From Mycoplasma sp. CAG:877 (lineage in GTDB: Bacteria > Bacillota_I > Bacilli_A > RF39 > UBA660), in the NCBI GenBank assembly GCA_000433455.1, contig HF992498.1, positions 21,629-48,708 on the forward strand: a DNA stretch of 27,080 nt, in the 5' to 3' direction. The first letter of the stretch is position 1; each line of letters opens with the position of its first letter. Positions 7,410-14,470 of this stretch are shown piece after piece. Both the position numbers and the translations under genes were made by a program. The notes beneath the pieces are model-generated. The model saw only the letters and a program-made list of their open reading frames with translations, made no database searches and had not been told where the DNA came from.

Positions 7410-8528
7410 TTAATGAACTAAACTACTAAGTTCATCTATTTTTTTACTAAAAACCGAAACAAATTTATCTAACTCTTCAAAAGTAGTAAGATATGACAAA
7501 CTAATTCTAATACTATGACTAGCCTTAAACATATCATTAGTAACAGCGAGTACTGCTAAAGAATAATTTCCTGTAGAACAAGCAGTCTGTGTAGAAATAT
7601 AAATATCCTCTTGTTCTAAAGCATGTAACATAGTCTCAGGTTTAATTCCAGGTAAACTAACATTAACTATATAAGGTAAGCAAAACTCATTACTATTAAC
7701 ATCTACATTTAAATTACTTAATTTACTAATTAAATATTTATGTAATTCTTCTACATGCTTATTTTTCTTTTCAAAATCTAAATAAGCAAGTCTTAAAGCC
7801 TTAGAAAAAGAAACAATCAAAGGAGTAGCTGGTGTTCCAGATCTAAATATAGTAGTAGACTTACCACCATGAATTAAAGGTTCAATATCAATTCTACTCT
7901 TCTTAATTAAACAACCTATACCCTTCATTCCATAAAACTTCTGTGCAGAAACACTTGCTAAATCAACCATTGATAAATCTACTTTCATCTTACCAATACA
8001 TTGAGTCATATCACTATGAAAAAGCACCTTAGGATGACGTCTTATAACCTCACCAATAGCTCTGATATCTTGTACTACTCCAACTTCACTATTAACAGCA
8101 GCAATACTTACCAAAACAGTATCATCTCTAATTAAATTCTCTAAATCTACTAAATCAACAATTCCATTACTATCTAATTTAACATAACTAACATCATATC
8201 CTAAAGATTGCATATATTTTACAGTCTCATTAACAGAAGAATGTTCAAGTTCCGTAGTAATTATATGTTTCCCAGTATGCTTAGCACATATACCCTTAAT
8301 AGCTAAATTATTAGACTCACTTGCTCCAGAAGTATAAATAATCTCATTAGGATTAACCTTAAGTATTGAAGCAACTTGATTAGTAGCTGCATCAATTAAC
8401 TTTTTAGCCTCCACTCCTAATTTATGTAAAGAATTAGGATTACCAATATAATTCTTAGTAACTAAAACATAAGTATCTAAAACTTCTTCATTAACAGGTG
8501 TTGTTGCACTATAATCTAAATAAATCAT
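7410..8528 (-). CDS. Cysteine desulfurase (NifS/IscS class)
   Basis: 372 aa, the usual length for class I desulfurases. A PLP enzyme that takes sulfur from cysteine as a persulfide and passes it to Fe-S cluster assembly or tRNA thiolation. Seen: N-terminal YLDYSATTPV, cofactor-stacking His96 in LEHSSVN, Asp173 in HSDMTQ, PLP lysine Lys197 in SAQKFYG, and the active-site cysteine loop TACSTGN with Cys317, then RISLSY. The residue before the PLP lysine is Gln196, where this family normally has His, a deviation worth noting. No scaffold (IscU/SufU) or thiolase (MnmA/ThiI) gene lies beside it, so its acceptor is undetermined. GAGGTG precedes ATG 8528. It is probably the last gene of the alarmone-synthetase cluster. 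Confidence 0.93.
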   Translation of the reverse strand: MIYLDYSATTPVNEEVLDTYVLVTKNYIGNPNSLHKLGVEAKKLIDAATNQVASILKVNPNEIIYTSGASESNNLAIKGICAKHTGKHIITTELEHSSVNETVKYMQSLGYDVSYVKLDSNGIVDLVDLENLIRDDTVLVSIAAVNSEVGVVQDIRAIGEVIRRHPKVLFHSDMTQCIGKMKVDLSMVDLASVSAQKFYGMKGIGCLIKKSRIDIEPLIHGGKSTTIFRSGTPATPLIVSFSKALRLAYLDFEKKNKHVEELHKYLISKLSNLNVDVNSNEFCLPYIVNVSLPGIKPETMLHALEQEDIYISTQTACSTGNYSLAVLAVTNDMFKASHSIRISLSYLTTFEELDKFVSVFSKKIDELSSLVH

Positions 8529-8545
8529 TATTTCACCTCATTATA

Positions 8546-8734
8546 CTATTCATTATCTCCAGAAATATGATAAAGATCATAGTTAATTCTAGCAACAGCT
8601 AACTCTATAGTCATAAGCTTTTCACTATCATCTAAATTCTCATCTTCCTCTAATAATTTTACTATTTTATCAGCAATTTTAATAATTTCATCTTTATTCT
8701 CATGTAAATTAATTTTATCCATCATATAATTCAA
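8546..8734 (-). CDS. Small acidic helical protein of unknown function
   Basis: 62 aa. Start choice: AAGAGGTG ends at 8741, and TTG at 8734 follows after 6 bases; the GTG at 8743-8741 is part of the ribosome site, and the ATG pair 9-12 bases further down is too far. The protein is strongly charged and helical (KINLHENKDEIIKIADKIVK), with a long acidic stretch (LLEEDENLDDSEK) and no membrane segment. I recognise no family. It lies between the RelQ-like gene (37 bases upstream) and the cysteine desulfurase (17 bases downstream). It could be a binding partner of either, but this is only a position argument. Confidence 0.65.
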   Translation of the reverse strand: MNYMMDKINLHENKDEIIKIADKIVKLLEEDENLDDSEKLMTIELAVARINYDLYHISGDNE

Positions 8735-8771
8735 AAAAATCACCTCTTAAAAATATTATACTATAAATTAT

Positions 8772-9389
8772 CTAATCTTTATATTCTTTTATAATATCAT
8801 ATAACTTTTGCATTCTTAAATCCAACTTATCTATATCCATTGCACAAGCTATCAACTCATCTTTTATCTCTTTAGGAACTCTCTTAGGTAACTTATAATC
8901 AAGTTTATGTTCCAAACTAGCCCAACAATCCATTGCGACTGTTCTAATCTGTATTTCAGCTTCTACATACTCTGTAATCTCTTCTAAATGTAAAGGGACT
9001 AATACATTTAAATGATAACTACTATATCCCGAATCTTTAGGATTTTTAATATAATCAGTTTCTTCTTTTATAATAAACTCATTAGATGACTTAATAATAT
9101 TAACAATATCATAAACATCAGAAATAAAAGAACAAACTATTCTAAAACCTATCATATCATGAACATACTTTACTAAATTATAAGTATTAAACTCTTGTTT
9201 TTTCTTTTTTAATTTATTACAAGCACTATCTATTGACTTAATTCTTGATTTAACATGTTCAACAGGATTGTAATTACATTTATATTCATGCTCTTTAAGT
9301 AAAATATCTAACTCTGTTTCTAACTTTTTCTTTGCAAACTCATACTTAAGCATTATCTCCTTAAATTCTTTTTCTTCACTAAAATTCAT
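8772..9389 (-). CDS. Small alarmone synthetase, RelQ-like GTP pyrophosphokinase
   Basis: 205 aa, close to the roughly 210 of RelQ/YjbM. The enzyme moves pyrophosphate from ATP to GTP or GDP, making (p)ppGpp. It has only the synthetase domain; the hydrolase and ACT/TGS domains of long RelA/SpoT are absent. Motifs: KSRIKSIDSACNKLKKK (47-63, ATP side), HDMIGFRI with Asp78, the nucleotide loop NPKDSGYSSYH (116-126), and EIQIRT with Glu145, Gln147 and Arg149, followed by WASLEHKLDYK. A C-terminal helical tail (about 171-205) is of the type that forms the RelQ tetramer. AGGAGG precedes ATG 9389, and an unknown small protein gene ends only 8 bases before it. Catalytic residues appear intact, so it should be active. 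Confidence 0.92.
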   Translation of the reverse strand: MNFSEEKEFKEIMLKYEFAKKKLETELDILLKEHEYKCNYNPVEHVKSRIKSIDSACNKLKKKKQEFNTYNLVKYVHDMIGFRIVCSFISDVYDIVNIIKSSNEFIIKEETDYIKNPKDSGYSSYHLNVLVPLHLEEITEYVEAEIQIRTVAMDCWASLEHKLDYKLPKRVPKEIKDELIACAMDIDKLDLRMQKLYDIIKEYKD

Positions 9390-9397
9390 TAAACCTC

Positions 9398-9667
9398 CTA
9401 TTTATTCGTATTTTGATAATAATCTCTCTCAGCTATAGAAGAAGAAACACTATCCAATTCTTCATAATCTGCCACATCATCATAATTAAACACATCTTCT
9501 ATTAAATAAAGTATCTCTTTTAAACTACTACAATTCTTATAATCTATATCATACCTATTAAGAACCTCTATCTCATAATTAGTTAGGGAAAGTCCATTCT
9601 CCAAATTAACTAATTCTAAAGACTTAAAATCTAAATTAGATACTATCTCATCTATATTATATTCCAT
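9398..9667 (-). CDS. Small acidic protein of unknown function upstream of the alarmone synthetase
   Basis: 89 aa from ATG 9667; AAAGGA sits about 10 bases upstream. A TTG at 9673 is the alternative start but is only 4 bases from that site. The protein is acidic, especially near the end (DVFNYDDVADYEELDS), with no signal or membrane segment. The segment LTNYEIEVLNRYDIDYKNC looks like a short helix-turn-helix-like or helical hairpin stretch, but I do not recognise a family. Its stop lies 8 bases before the RelQ-like start, so the pair is surely co-transcribed and may be functionally linked. Confidence 0.65.
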   Translation of the reverse strand: MEYNIDEIVSNLDFKSLELVNLENGLSLTNYEIEVLNRYDIDYKNCSSLKEILYLIEDVFNYDDVADYEELDSVSSSIAERDYYQNTNK

Positions 9668-9690
9668 AACCAAAGTATCCTTTCAATACA

Positions 9691-9721
9691 TTAAAAATAG
9701 AACTTATTTAAAGCTCTATTT
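9691..9721 (-). terminator. Weak terminator after the 175-residue anchored protein gene
   Basis: An 11-bp stem (AAATAGAGCTT with AAGTTCTATTT, one wobble) and 5-base loop include the stop codon. The T-run is only about five long. No separate promoter could be seen for the following gene at 9667, so read-through is possible. Confidence 0.45.
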
Positions 9722-10240
9722 ACATACATAACCATTATTCTTTAAATGAGTCATTAACTCTCCTTCAGTATACTTATCATCAATACTTAAAGTAACTACA
9801 TCACTACTCTTAGTATTAGGATTAATCTTAATCTGTAACCCATCATTATCATAGAATTCAATATTATTAAGTATAATAGTTTCATTATTTTTAGCTTTAA
9901 CAGTAACAGTCAAATAATTATCTCCTGTTGTAATTTTAACTATATCTTTATCTAAATATGCATAAGACTTTTCTAAAGCAAATTTAAATCCTTCTAAGTA
10001 CTTATCATCTTCTAAATATTTATCTGGAAAAATAATAGTCTTAGTAAGTGTCATTTCACTTATTTTATTACTATCTAATGAGGTTGTTAAATTCTCACTT
10101 ATAGTAATTCCTAAATCATTAGTACTTTTCTTACTACATTCTACATATGGCTGTTTTGCTGTTGCAATTAAATAGAAAATAATGACAATCATAATTACTA
10201 CAATAACAATTGGAAATACTCTATTTTTCTTTTTTCTCAT
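9716..10240 (-). CDS. Membrane-anchored protein of unknown function
   Basis: 174 aa from ATG 10240, placed by GAGGTGG five bases upstream. A basic MRKKKNR start is followed by one membrane segment (about 6-24), so the rest faces outward; no lipobox is present. The external domain (about 35-174) alternates short beta strands with charged helices (DNYLTVTVKAKNNETIILNN) and ends NNGYVCK. Two cysteines (in VECSKK and VCK) at opposite ends of the domain could pair. The shape is reminiscent of small YehR/DUF1307-type lipoprotein domains, but the match is loose and I make no family claim. It is a single-gene unit with its own promoter. Confidence 0.68.
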   Translation of the reverse strand: MRKKKNRVFPIVIVVIMIVIIFYLIATAKQPYVECSKKSTNDLGITISENLTTSLDSNKISEMTLTKTIIFPDKYLEDDKYLEGFKFALEKSYAYLDKDIVKITTGDNYLTVTVKAKNNETIILNNIEFYDNDGLQIKINPNTKSSDVVTLSIDDKYTEGELMTHLKNNGYVCK

Positions 10241-10260
10241 TATAACCACCTCTCTACATT

Positions 10261-10288
10261 ATTATATCAACAACAAAATAATAGTCAA
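10261..10288 (-). promoter_or_regulatory. Sigma-A promoter with extended -10
   Basis: Minus-strand TTGACT (10288-10283), 16 bases, TATAAT (10266-10261), with TGA directly before the -10. It lies between the hsp20 terminator and the gene starting at 10240, which it should drive. Confidence 0.75.
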
Positions 10289-10292
10289 GCAA

Positions 10293-10323
10293 AAGAAAAA
10301 GTACCCCAACTATTGAGGTACTT
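10293..10323 (-). terminator. Terminator after hsp20
   Basis: An 11-bp stem (AAGTACCTCAA with TTGGGGTACTT, one wobble) and a tight 3-base loop, then TTTTTC, on the minus strand just past the hsp20 stop. Confidence 0.85.
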
Positions 10324-10329
10324 AGTATA

Positions 10330-10725
10330 TTATTTAATTTCAATAACTTTTCTATTATCAACTTCTGCTTTTTTAGGAACAGTAATTTTTAAACATCCAT
10401 CATTAAATGTAGCATCTATTTTATCTTGATCTAAATCACCAAGATAGAAAGATCTTTCATATTTACCATAAACTCTTTCACGACGAATGTAGTTTTTATT
10501 TTCATCTTCTTCATTATTTTCACTATTCTTAGAAGCAGTAATTGTTAAATAACCATCTTTAGCTTCTACTGAAATATCATTTTTTGAAAAACCAGGAATA
10601 TCCATTTCAATATGGTAATTTCCATCTTTTTCATAAATATCACATTTCATATTTTGTTCCCTCTTAGTTGGTAAAAAATCATCAAAAACATCATCTAAAT
10701 AAAATTTTCTTGGAATTAAATCCAT
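10330..10725 (-). CDS. Small heat-shock protein, Hsp20/alpha-crystallin family
   Basis: 131 aa from ATG 10725, preceded by a stretch close to AAAGGAGGTGAT. The longer reading frame up to 10785 begins inside the operator and promoter, so it cannot be the start. It is an ATP-independent holdase that keeps unfolded proteins soluble. The alpha-crystallin domain spans about 24-120, with YHIEMDIPGFSKNDISVEAK and the hallmark GCLKITVPK near 110-118. The C-terminal VIEIK carries the I-x-I type motif used in oligomer assembly. The N-terminal arm is short (MDLIPRKFYLDDVFDDF), as in class A bacterial members. A perfect-spacing promoter inside a CIRCE element lies directly upstream, which predicts HrcA-controlled heat induction. 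Confidence 0.94.
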   Translation of the reverse strand: MDLIPRKFYLDDVFDDFLPTKREQNMKCDIYEKDGNYHIEMDIPGFSKNDISVEAKDGYLTITASKNSENNEEDENKNYIRRERVYGKYERSFYLGDLDQDKIDATFNDGCLKITVPKKAEVDNRKVIEIK

Positions 10726-10756
10726 ACTTATCATCTTCCTTTCATTTACAATATAA

Positions 10757-10785
10757 GTTATACCACTATTTTTAGCGCTTGTCAA
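10757..10785 (-). promoter_or_regulatory. Sigma-A promoter of hsp20
   Basis: Consensus TTGACA (10785-10780), 17 bases, TATAAC (10762-10757). The -35 lies within the CIRCE element, so a bound repressor would block RNA polymerase. Confidence 0.88.
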
Positions 10786-10798
10786 TATTAAGTGCTAA
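10772..10798. promoter_or_regulatory. CIRCE operator (HrcA binding site) of hsp20
   Basis: TTAGCGCTT, 9 bases, AAGTGCTAA: the inverted repeat of the CIRCE class (consensus TTAGCACTC-N9-GAGTGCTAA). There are two changes in the left arm and one in the right arm, and the arms still pair with each other apart from one wobble. It overlaps the -35 of hsp20. No hrcA gene lies in the window. Confidence 0.85.
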
Positions 10799-10888
10799 TT
10801 ATTATTAATATTTCCAAAAAAAATTAAAATATTCCAACAACTTATGATATACTATATACAAATAGAATAAAGATGAGGTAAAAAAGAA

Positions 10889-11599
10889 ATGAATAACTTA
10901 GAAAAAGAAAGAAAAAGTCTCGAAACGATAGACCTAATAATTATTTACTCAATAATACTCACTATAATAATTGCTATAATAGGAACAATAATTTGGGTAA
11001 ACTATAATCATAATAAAGAACAAAAAATAGAAGATTCTTCATACACAAATATTCCAGATAATAAAACTTTTAAATATAAAATTGAAGATAACAGAATTGT
11101 ATTTTTCAATGGTAAAAAAGTTGTAGATACTTACACTTGTCTAAGTAAATGTGAAATAAAAGAAAAAGAAAGTAATCAGTTTTCAATAGACTATGACTCA
11201 TTTATACCAATCTATGATAACAATAAATATATAATTTATAATATCGATATAAAATCAACTTATTATACATTTGATACATATCCAGAAAAAACTCTAAATA
11301 AAAAAGTTGGTATCATTACTAAAGATGGTAAAAAAGGTCTAATCAATCAAAATGGTGGTCTAATTCTAAATACAGAATTTAATGATATTGAAGTAACTGA
11401 AAACTACACAGTAACATTACAAGCAGGAATAGTAAATATTTATAATAAAGACAACATAAAATTAACAAATAGTGAAATAAAAAATATTTATCAAGTACTA
11501 CCACTAGAAAAAGATAATAAATTATACTTATATCTTACTGATGTAAATGCTTCTAAATCAGTAATAGAATATAACGCAATCACAAAAACATTTAGTTAA
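10889..11599 (+). CDS. Membrane-anchored protein with a WG-repeat-like motif
   Basis: 236 aa, the only gene on the plus strand. GAGGT lies about 10 bases before ATG. The N-terminus is charged (residues 1-13), then one membrane segment (about 14-38), then an external domain. The stretch KVGIITKDGKKGLINQNGG and the following LNTEFNDIE resemble one WG-type repeat, usually a beta-rich binding module. The rest is beta-rich with Lys and Asn in excess, and there is a Cys pair (about 84 and 88, CLSKC). I do not recognise a defined family. It is transcribed away from hsp20 and converges on the kinase operon, with a terminator for each direction between them. Confidence 0.68.
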   Translation: MNNLEKERKSLETIDLIIIYSIILTIIIAIIGTIIWVNYNHNKEQKIEDSSYTNIPDNKTFKYKIEDNRIVFFNGKKVVDTYTCLSKCEIKEKESNQFSIDYDSFIPIYDNNKYIIYNIDIKSTYYTFDTYPEKTLNKKVGIITKDGKKGLINQNGGLILNTEFNDIEVTENYTVTLQAGIVNIYNKDNIKLTNSEIKNIYQVLPLEKDNKLYLYLTDVNASKSVIEYNAITKTFS

Positions 11600-11622
11600 G
11601 AAGGTTATTCCTTCTTTTTTTT
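11598..11622 (+). terminator. Terminator after the plus-strand gene
   Basis: AAGAAGG, a 5-base loop, CCTTCTT, then a run of T to 11622. The gene's stop codon touches the stem. Confidence 0.82.
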
Positions 11623-11656
11623 GTAAAAAAAAATAGAGACAAATTAATATCTCTAC
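11623..11656 (-). terminator. Terminator after the hybrid kinase operon
   Basis: TAGAGA, a 10-base loop, TCTCTA, then a nine-base T-run on the minus strand. It stands back to back with the plus-strand terminator and insulates the two converging units. Confidence 0.72.
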
Positions 11657-14470
11657 TTATTCTTGAACTATTTCAAATTTAGCTATATATTCATTAACTA
11701 ATTTAATAACTTTATTGTATTCAACAGTTAACTCTTCAAAATTAGAATTAACAAAGTTAACATCTTCTTCCTTACTCTTTAACTCATGTTGATAACTAAT
11801 ATCAGCTAACTTCATAAATCCTAAGTACTTACAATCACTCTTTAAAGAATGAACCTCAATTGCATAATCATGCATGTTAGCCTCTTCTTTATATTGATTA
11901 ATTCTAGCCCATTTAGAAACAACATCAGATATAAAGTCTCCTAAAGTCATATTATACATTTCCATATCACCAAGTAATTCCAAAGACTTATCCATATCAA
12001 CACCATTATCACGTAAGAACTTTTCCATAGCTGCATCACTCTTATCAGCTGAAACCTCTACCTTTACATCATATTTTTCTTCAACTGGTTTCTCAGTAAC
12101 AGGTTCTTCTGCCTTAGTTTCAGGAACCACAGCCTTTTCTTCAACTGGTTTCTCAGTAATAGGTTCTTCCACCTTAGTCTCAGATACTTCAGCTTTCTCT
12201 TCAACTGGTTTCTCAGTAACAGGTTCTTCTGCCTTAGTTTCAGGTACTTCAGTCTTTTCTTCGACTGGTTTATCTGTAACAGGTTCTTCCACTTTAGTCT
12301 CAGGTACCTCAACCTTCTCTTCGACAGGTTTCTCTGTAACAGGTTCTTCTGCCTTAGTTTCAGGTACTTCAGGCTTTTCTTCAACTGGTTTCTCTGTAAC
12401 AGGTTCTTCTGCCTTAGTTTCAGGTACTTCTGTCTTTTCTTCGACTGGTTTTTCAGCAGCAGGTTCTTCTACCTTAGTCACAGGAACCTCAGCTTTTTCT
12501 TCAACAGGCTTCTTATCAACAATAGACTCTTCTTCTCTAACGTAAGTCTTTCTTTCACCTACTACTCCAAGAGTTTTACCATCAAAGAACTTATGAATAA
12601 TTCTATCAAGTTCTAACGTATCGATAGGCATTGGTAAATAAGCATCAAATCCTTCAGCTAAATATTTTTCTCCCATACCATTCATAACATTAGCTGTTAA
12701 AGCAACTATAGGTGGAATTTCATAATCATCTAAACGACGAAGTATCCTAATAGTTTCAATACCATCCATACCAGGCATCATATGATCTAGGAAAATAATA
12801 TCATAATGGTTACCATACTTAAATTTATAAATACAATCTTTACCAGACTCAGCAGTATCAACCTTGAAGTTATACTTCTTAAGTAATCTTTCAGATACCT
12901 TTAAATTCAATGGACTATCATCAACTACTAAAGCTGTAAAATCAGTACAATCTAAGAAGTCTTTAACTCTAGTTATTGCATTAGACTGAGTAACACTACC
13001 AATTGGTGTTGGATCAATAACCTTTAAAGGAACATCAACATAAAACGTTGTACCAACTTCATACTCACTCTCAAACCAAATTTTGCCACCCATTAAATCA
13101 ACAAACTTCTTAGTAATTACAAGACCTAATCCTGTACCTTCAATCTCATTAGAAACAGCATTATCAAGTCTCGAAAACTTCTCAAAAAGCTTCCCAAAAT
13201 CTTCTTTTTTAATACCATAACCAGTATCAGAAATTTTAATATGTAAAAGTATAGAATCAACACCAGTCTTTTCTGATACCATTGATACTCTAATCTTACC
13301 AACTTCTGTATACTTAACAGCATTATTTGTAATATTTAATAATACCTGATAAAGCTTAGTAGCATCAGCATAAACCTTAGAAGGAATCTGCTCATCCATA
13401 TCTACATATAACTTAACCGGACTATTACCCAATCTAGATTCAATAACACTAGATAAATCATTAACAATCTTAGCAACACTACACTCTCTATTAGCTAAAG
13501 TATCATTACCAGATTCAATCTTCGAAATATCCAAAATATTATTAATAATATCTACTAAGTTAGTACCAGCCGTAGCAATACTTTGAATATCAACTCTAGC
13601 ATTTTCTTCATTAAACTCACTTGTATTAAGTAGTGAATCACTAAAACCCATAATAGCATTCATTGGAGTTCTAATTTCATGAGACATATTAGATAAGAAA
13701 TCCGTCTTAGAGCTATTAGACTTATCAATATCAGATTTCAAATCATCTATCTCATCAGCTAAATGAATATCTGGATTTTCAAGAACAAAATATAAGAAGA
13801 ATACTTGTAGTGAACAACTAATTACATAAACGCAAACTTGATTGACTAATATTTGTGCAACAAGTAAAATTAACATAACAATCATTATTAAACTAATAAC
13901 AGTTCTCTTTTTAGCATCAGATATTTCTCTACAAGTAGTATACATAGAAATGAACACACAAGTACACATTACTGTTAAACATGCAAGAATCATATACTCA
14001 GCAATTCCAGAAATAAATCCTGAATTAATAGTATTAAAATCTGACTTAGGTAAAACTAAATAAGTTATGAAATTTAATATAATTGAAATAATAATAACTA
14101 ATATTACAGGACATTTCTTACATAACTCTTTTAGAGTTTTAGAATTTAAATCACATAAATAAACAAAACTATATATACAAAATATTCCTATCCATAAGAT
14201 AAATCCTAACCGATGAACAATCGCTATAATATTAGAAACAATTGGAGAATTAAAATATCCTATAGAAACAATATAAAACAATTCTGAAATTAACATAAAA
14301 AGTACAGTAGTTAACATAGCAGCATATAGTCTACTTCTCATAACTGGTGGTCTAACTTTAGAATAATATATAGTAGCAAGGAAACCGGTGAATGCTAAAC
14401 AAGTTAGAACAAAGAATAAACTAGCTGAAATATTATCTCCTAAATTAAATATACTAGTCATTAAAATCAT
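11657..14470 (-). CDS. Hybrid histidine kinase with receiver, repeat linker and Hpt domain
   Basis: 937 aa. Order: seven membrane segments (about 13-231), a short coil, HisKA with His264 in NMSHEIRTPM, and HATPase_c with an intact N-box (NITNNAVKYT), G1 box (DTGYGI, Asp415) and G2 box (GTGLGL). Then comes a receiver (about 512-630) with Asp517, Asp518 and phospho-acceptor Asp562. A 20-residue repeat region (654-793 plus a partial copy) leads to an Hpt domain (about 810-930) with His874 in VHSLKSDCKYLG. This holds every module of a multistep phosphorelay in one membrane protein. The receiver has Met614 where the conserved switch lysine is expected. ATG 14470 overlaps the stop of the upstream kinase gene by 4 bases, with AGGAGG at good spacing. 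No output domain is present, so the target must be encoded elsewhere. Confidence 0.93.
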   Translation of the reverse strand: MILMTSIFNLGDNISASLFFVLTCLAFTGFLATIYYSKVRPPVMRSRLYAAMLTTVLFMLISELFYIVSIGYFNSPIVSNIIAIVHRLGFILWIGIFCIYSFVYLCDLNSKTLKELCKKCPVILVIIISIILNFITYLVLPKSDFNTINSGFISGIAEYMILACLTVMCTCVFISMYTTCREISDAKKRTVISLIMIVMLILLVAQILVNQVCVYVISCSLQVFFLYFVLENPDIHLADEIDDLKSDIDKSNSSKTDFLSNMSHEIRTPMNAIMGFSDSLLNTSEFNEENARVDIQSIATAGTNLVDIINNILDISKIESGNDTLANRECSVAKIVNDLSSVIESRLGNSPVKLYVDMDEQIPSKVYADATKLYQVLLNITNNAVKYTEVGKIRVSMVSEKTGVDSILLHIKISDTGYGIKKEDFGKLFEKFSRLDNAVSNEIEGTGLGLVITKKFVDLMGGKIWFESEYEVGTTFYVDVPLKVIDPTPIGSVTQSNAITRVKDFLDCTDFTALVVDDSPLNLKVSERLLKKYNFKVDTAESGKDCIYKFKYGNHYDIIFLDHMMPGMDGIETIRILRRLDDYEIPPIVALTANVMNGMGEKYLAEGFDAYLPMPIDTLELDRIIHKFFDGKTLGVVGERKTYVREEESIVDKKPVEEKAEVPVTKVEEPAAEKPVEEKTEVPETKAEEPVTEKPVEEKPEVPETKAEEPVTEKPVEEKVEVPETKVEEPVTDKPVEEKTEVPETKAEEPVTEKPVEEKAEVSETKVEEPITEKPVEEKAVVPETKAEEPVTEKPVEEKYDVKVEVSADKSDAAMEKFLRDNGVDMDKSLELLGDMEMYNMTLGDFISDVVSKWARINQYKEEANMHDYAIEVHSLKSDCKYLGFMKLADISYQHELKSKEEDVNFVNSNFEELTVEYNKVIKLVNEYIAKFEIVQE
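12070..12511. repeat. Tandem 60-bp repeats coding for a 20-residue PVEEK linker unit
   Basis: Seven full copies plus a partial eighth of a unit read as KPVEEKTEVPETKAEEPVTE, in frame between the receiver and Hpt domains of the downstream kinase. Copies differ by only a few bases, many of them third-position or single-residue changes (T/P/V/A after EEK, A/V after ETK). The array therefore looks recently expanded and may vary in copy number between strains. The unit is Glu/Lys/Pro-rich and probably forms an extended, stiff spacer. Confidence 0.93.

Noticed and set aside
8772..9667. Calling the alarmone synthetase a toxSAS toxin with antitoxin
   Set aside because: The enzyme has the length and motifs of the ordinary RelQ class, and the small neighbours match no known antitoxin; kept only as a hypothesis in the findings.
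10726..10785. A longer start for hsp20 at 10785
   Set aside because: The added region contains the -10 and overlaps the CIRCE element, so it is not in the transcript.
12064..12384. A 106-residue Lys/Leu-rich frame on the minus strand
   Set aside because: It is the alternative frame of the 60-bp repeats in the kinase linker; its periodicity comes from the repeats, and it has no ribosome site.
12070..12511. Possible CRISPR-like array
   Set aside because: The repeats are contiguous with no unique spacers, lie in frame inside a gene, and no cas genes are present.
13126..14063. Short frames inside the downstream kinase gene, on both strands
   Set aside because: They overlap conserved kinase and membrane domains in other frames and show no start signals.
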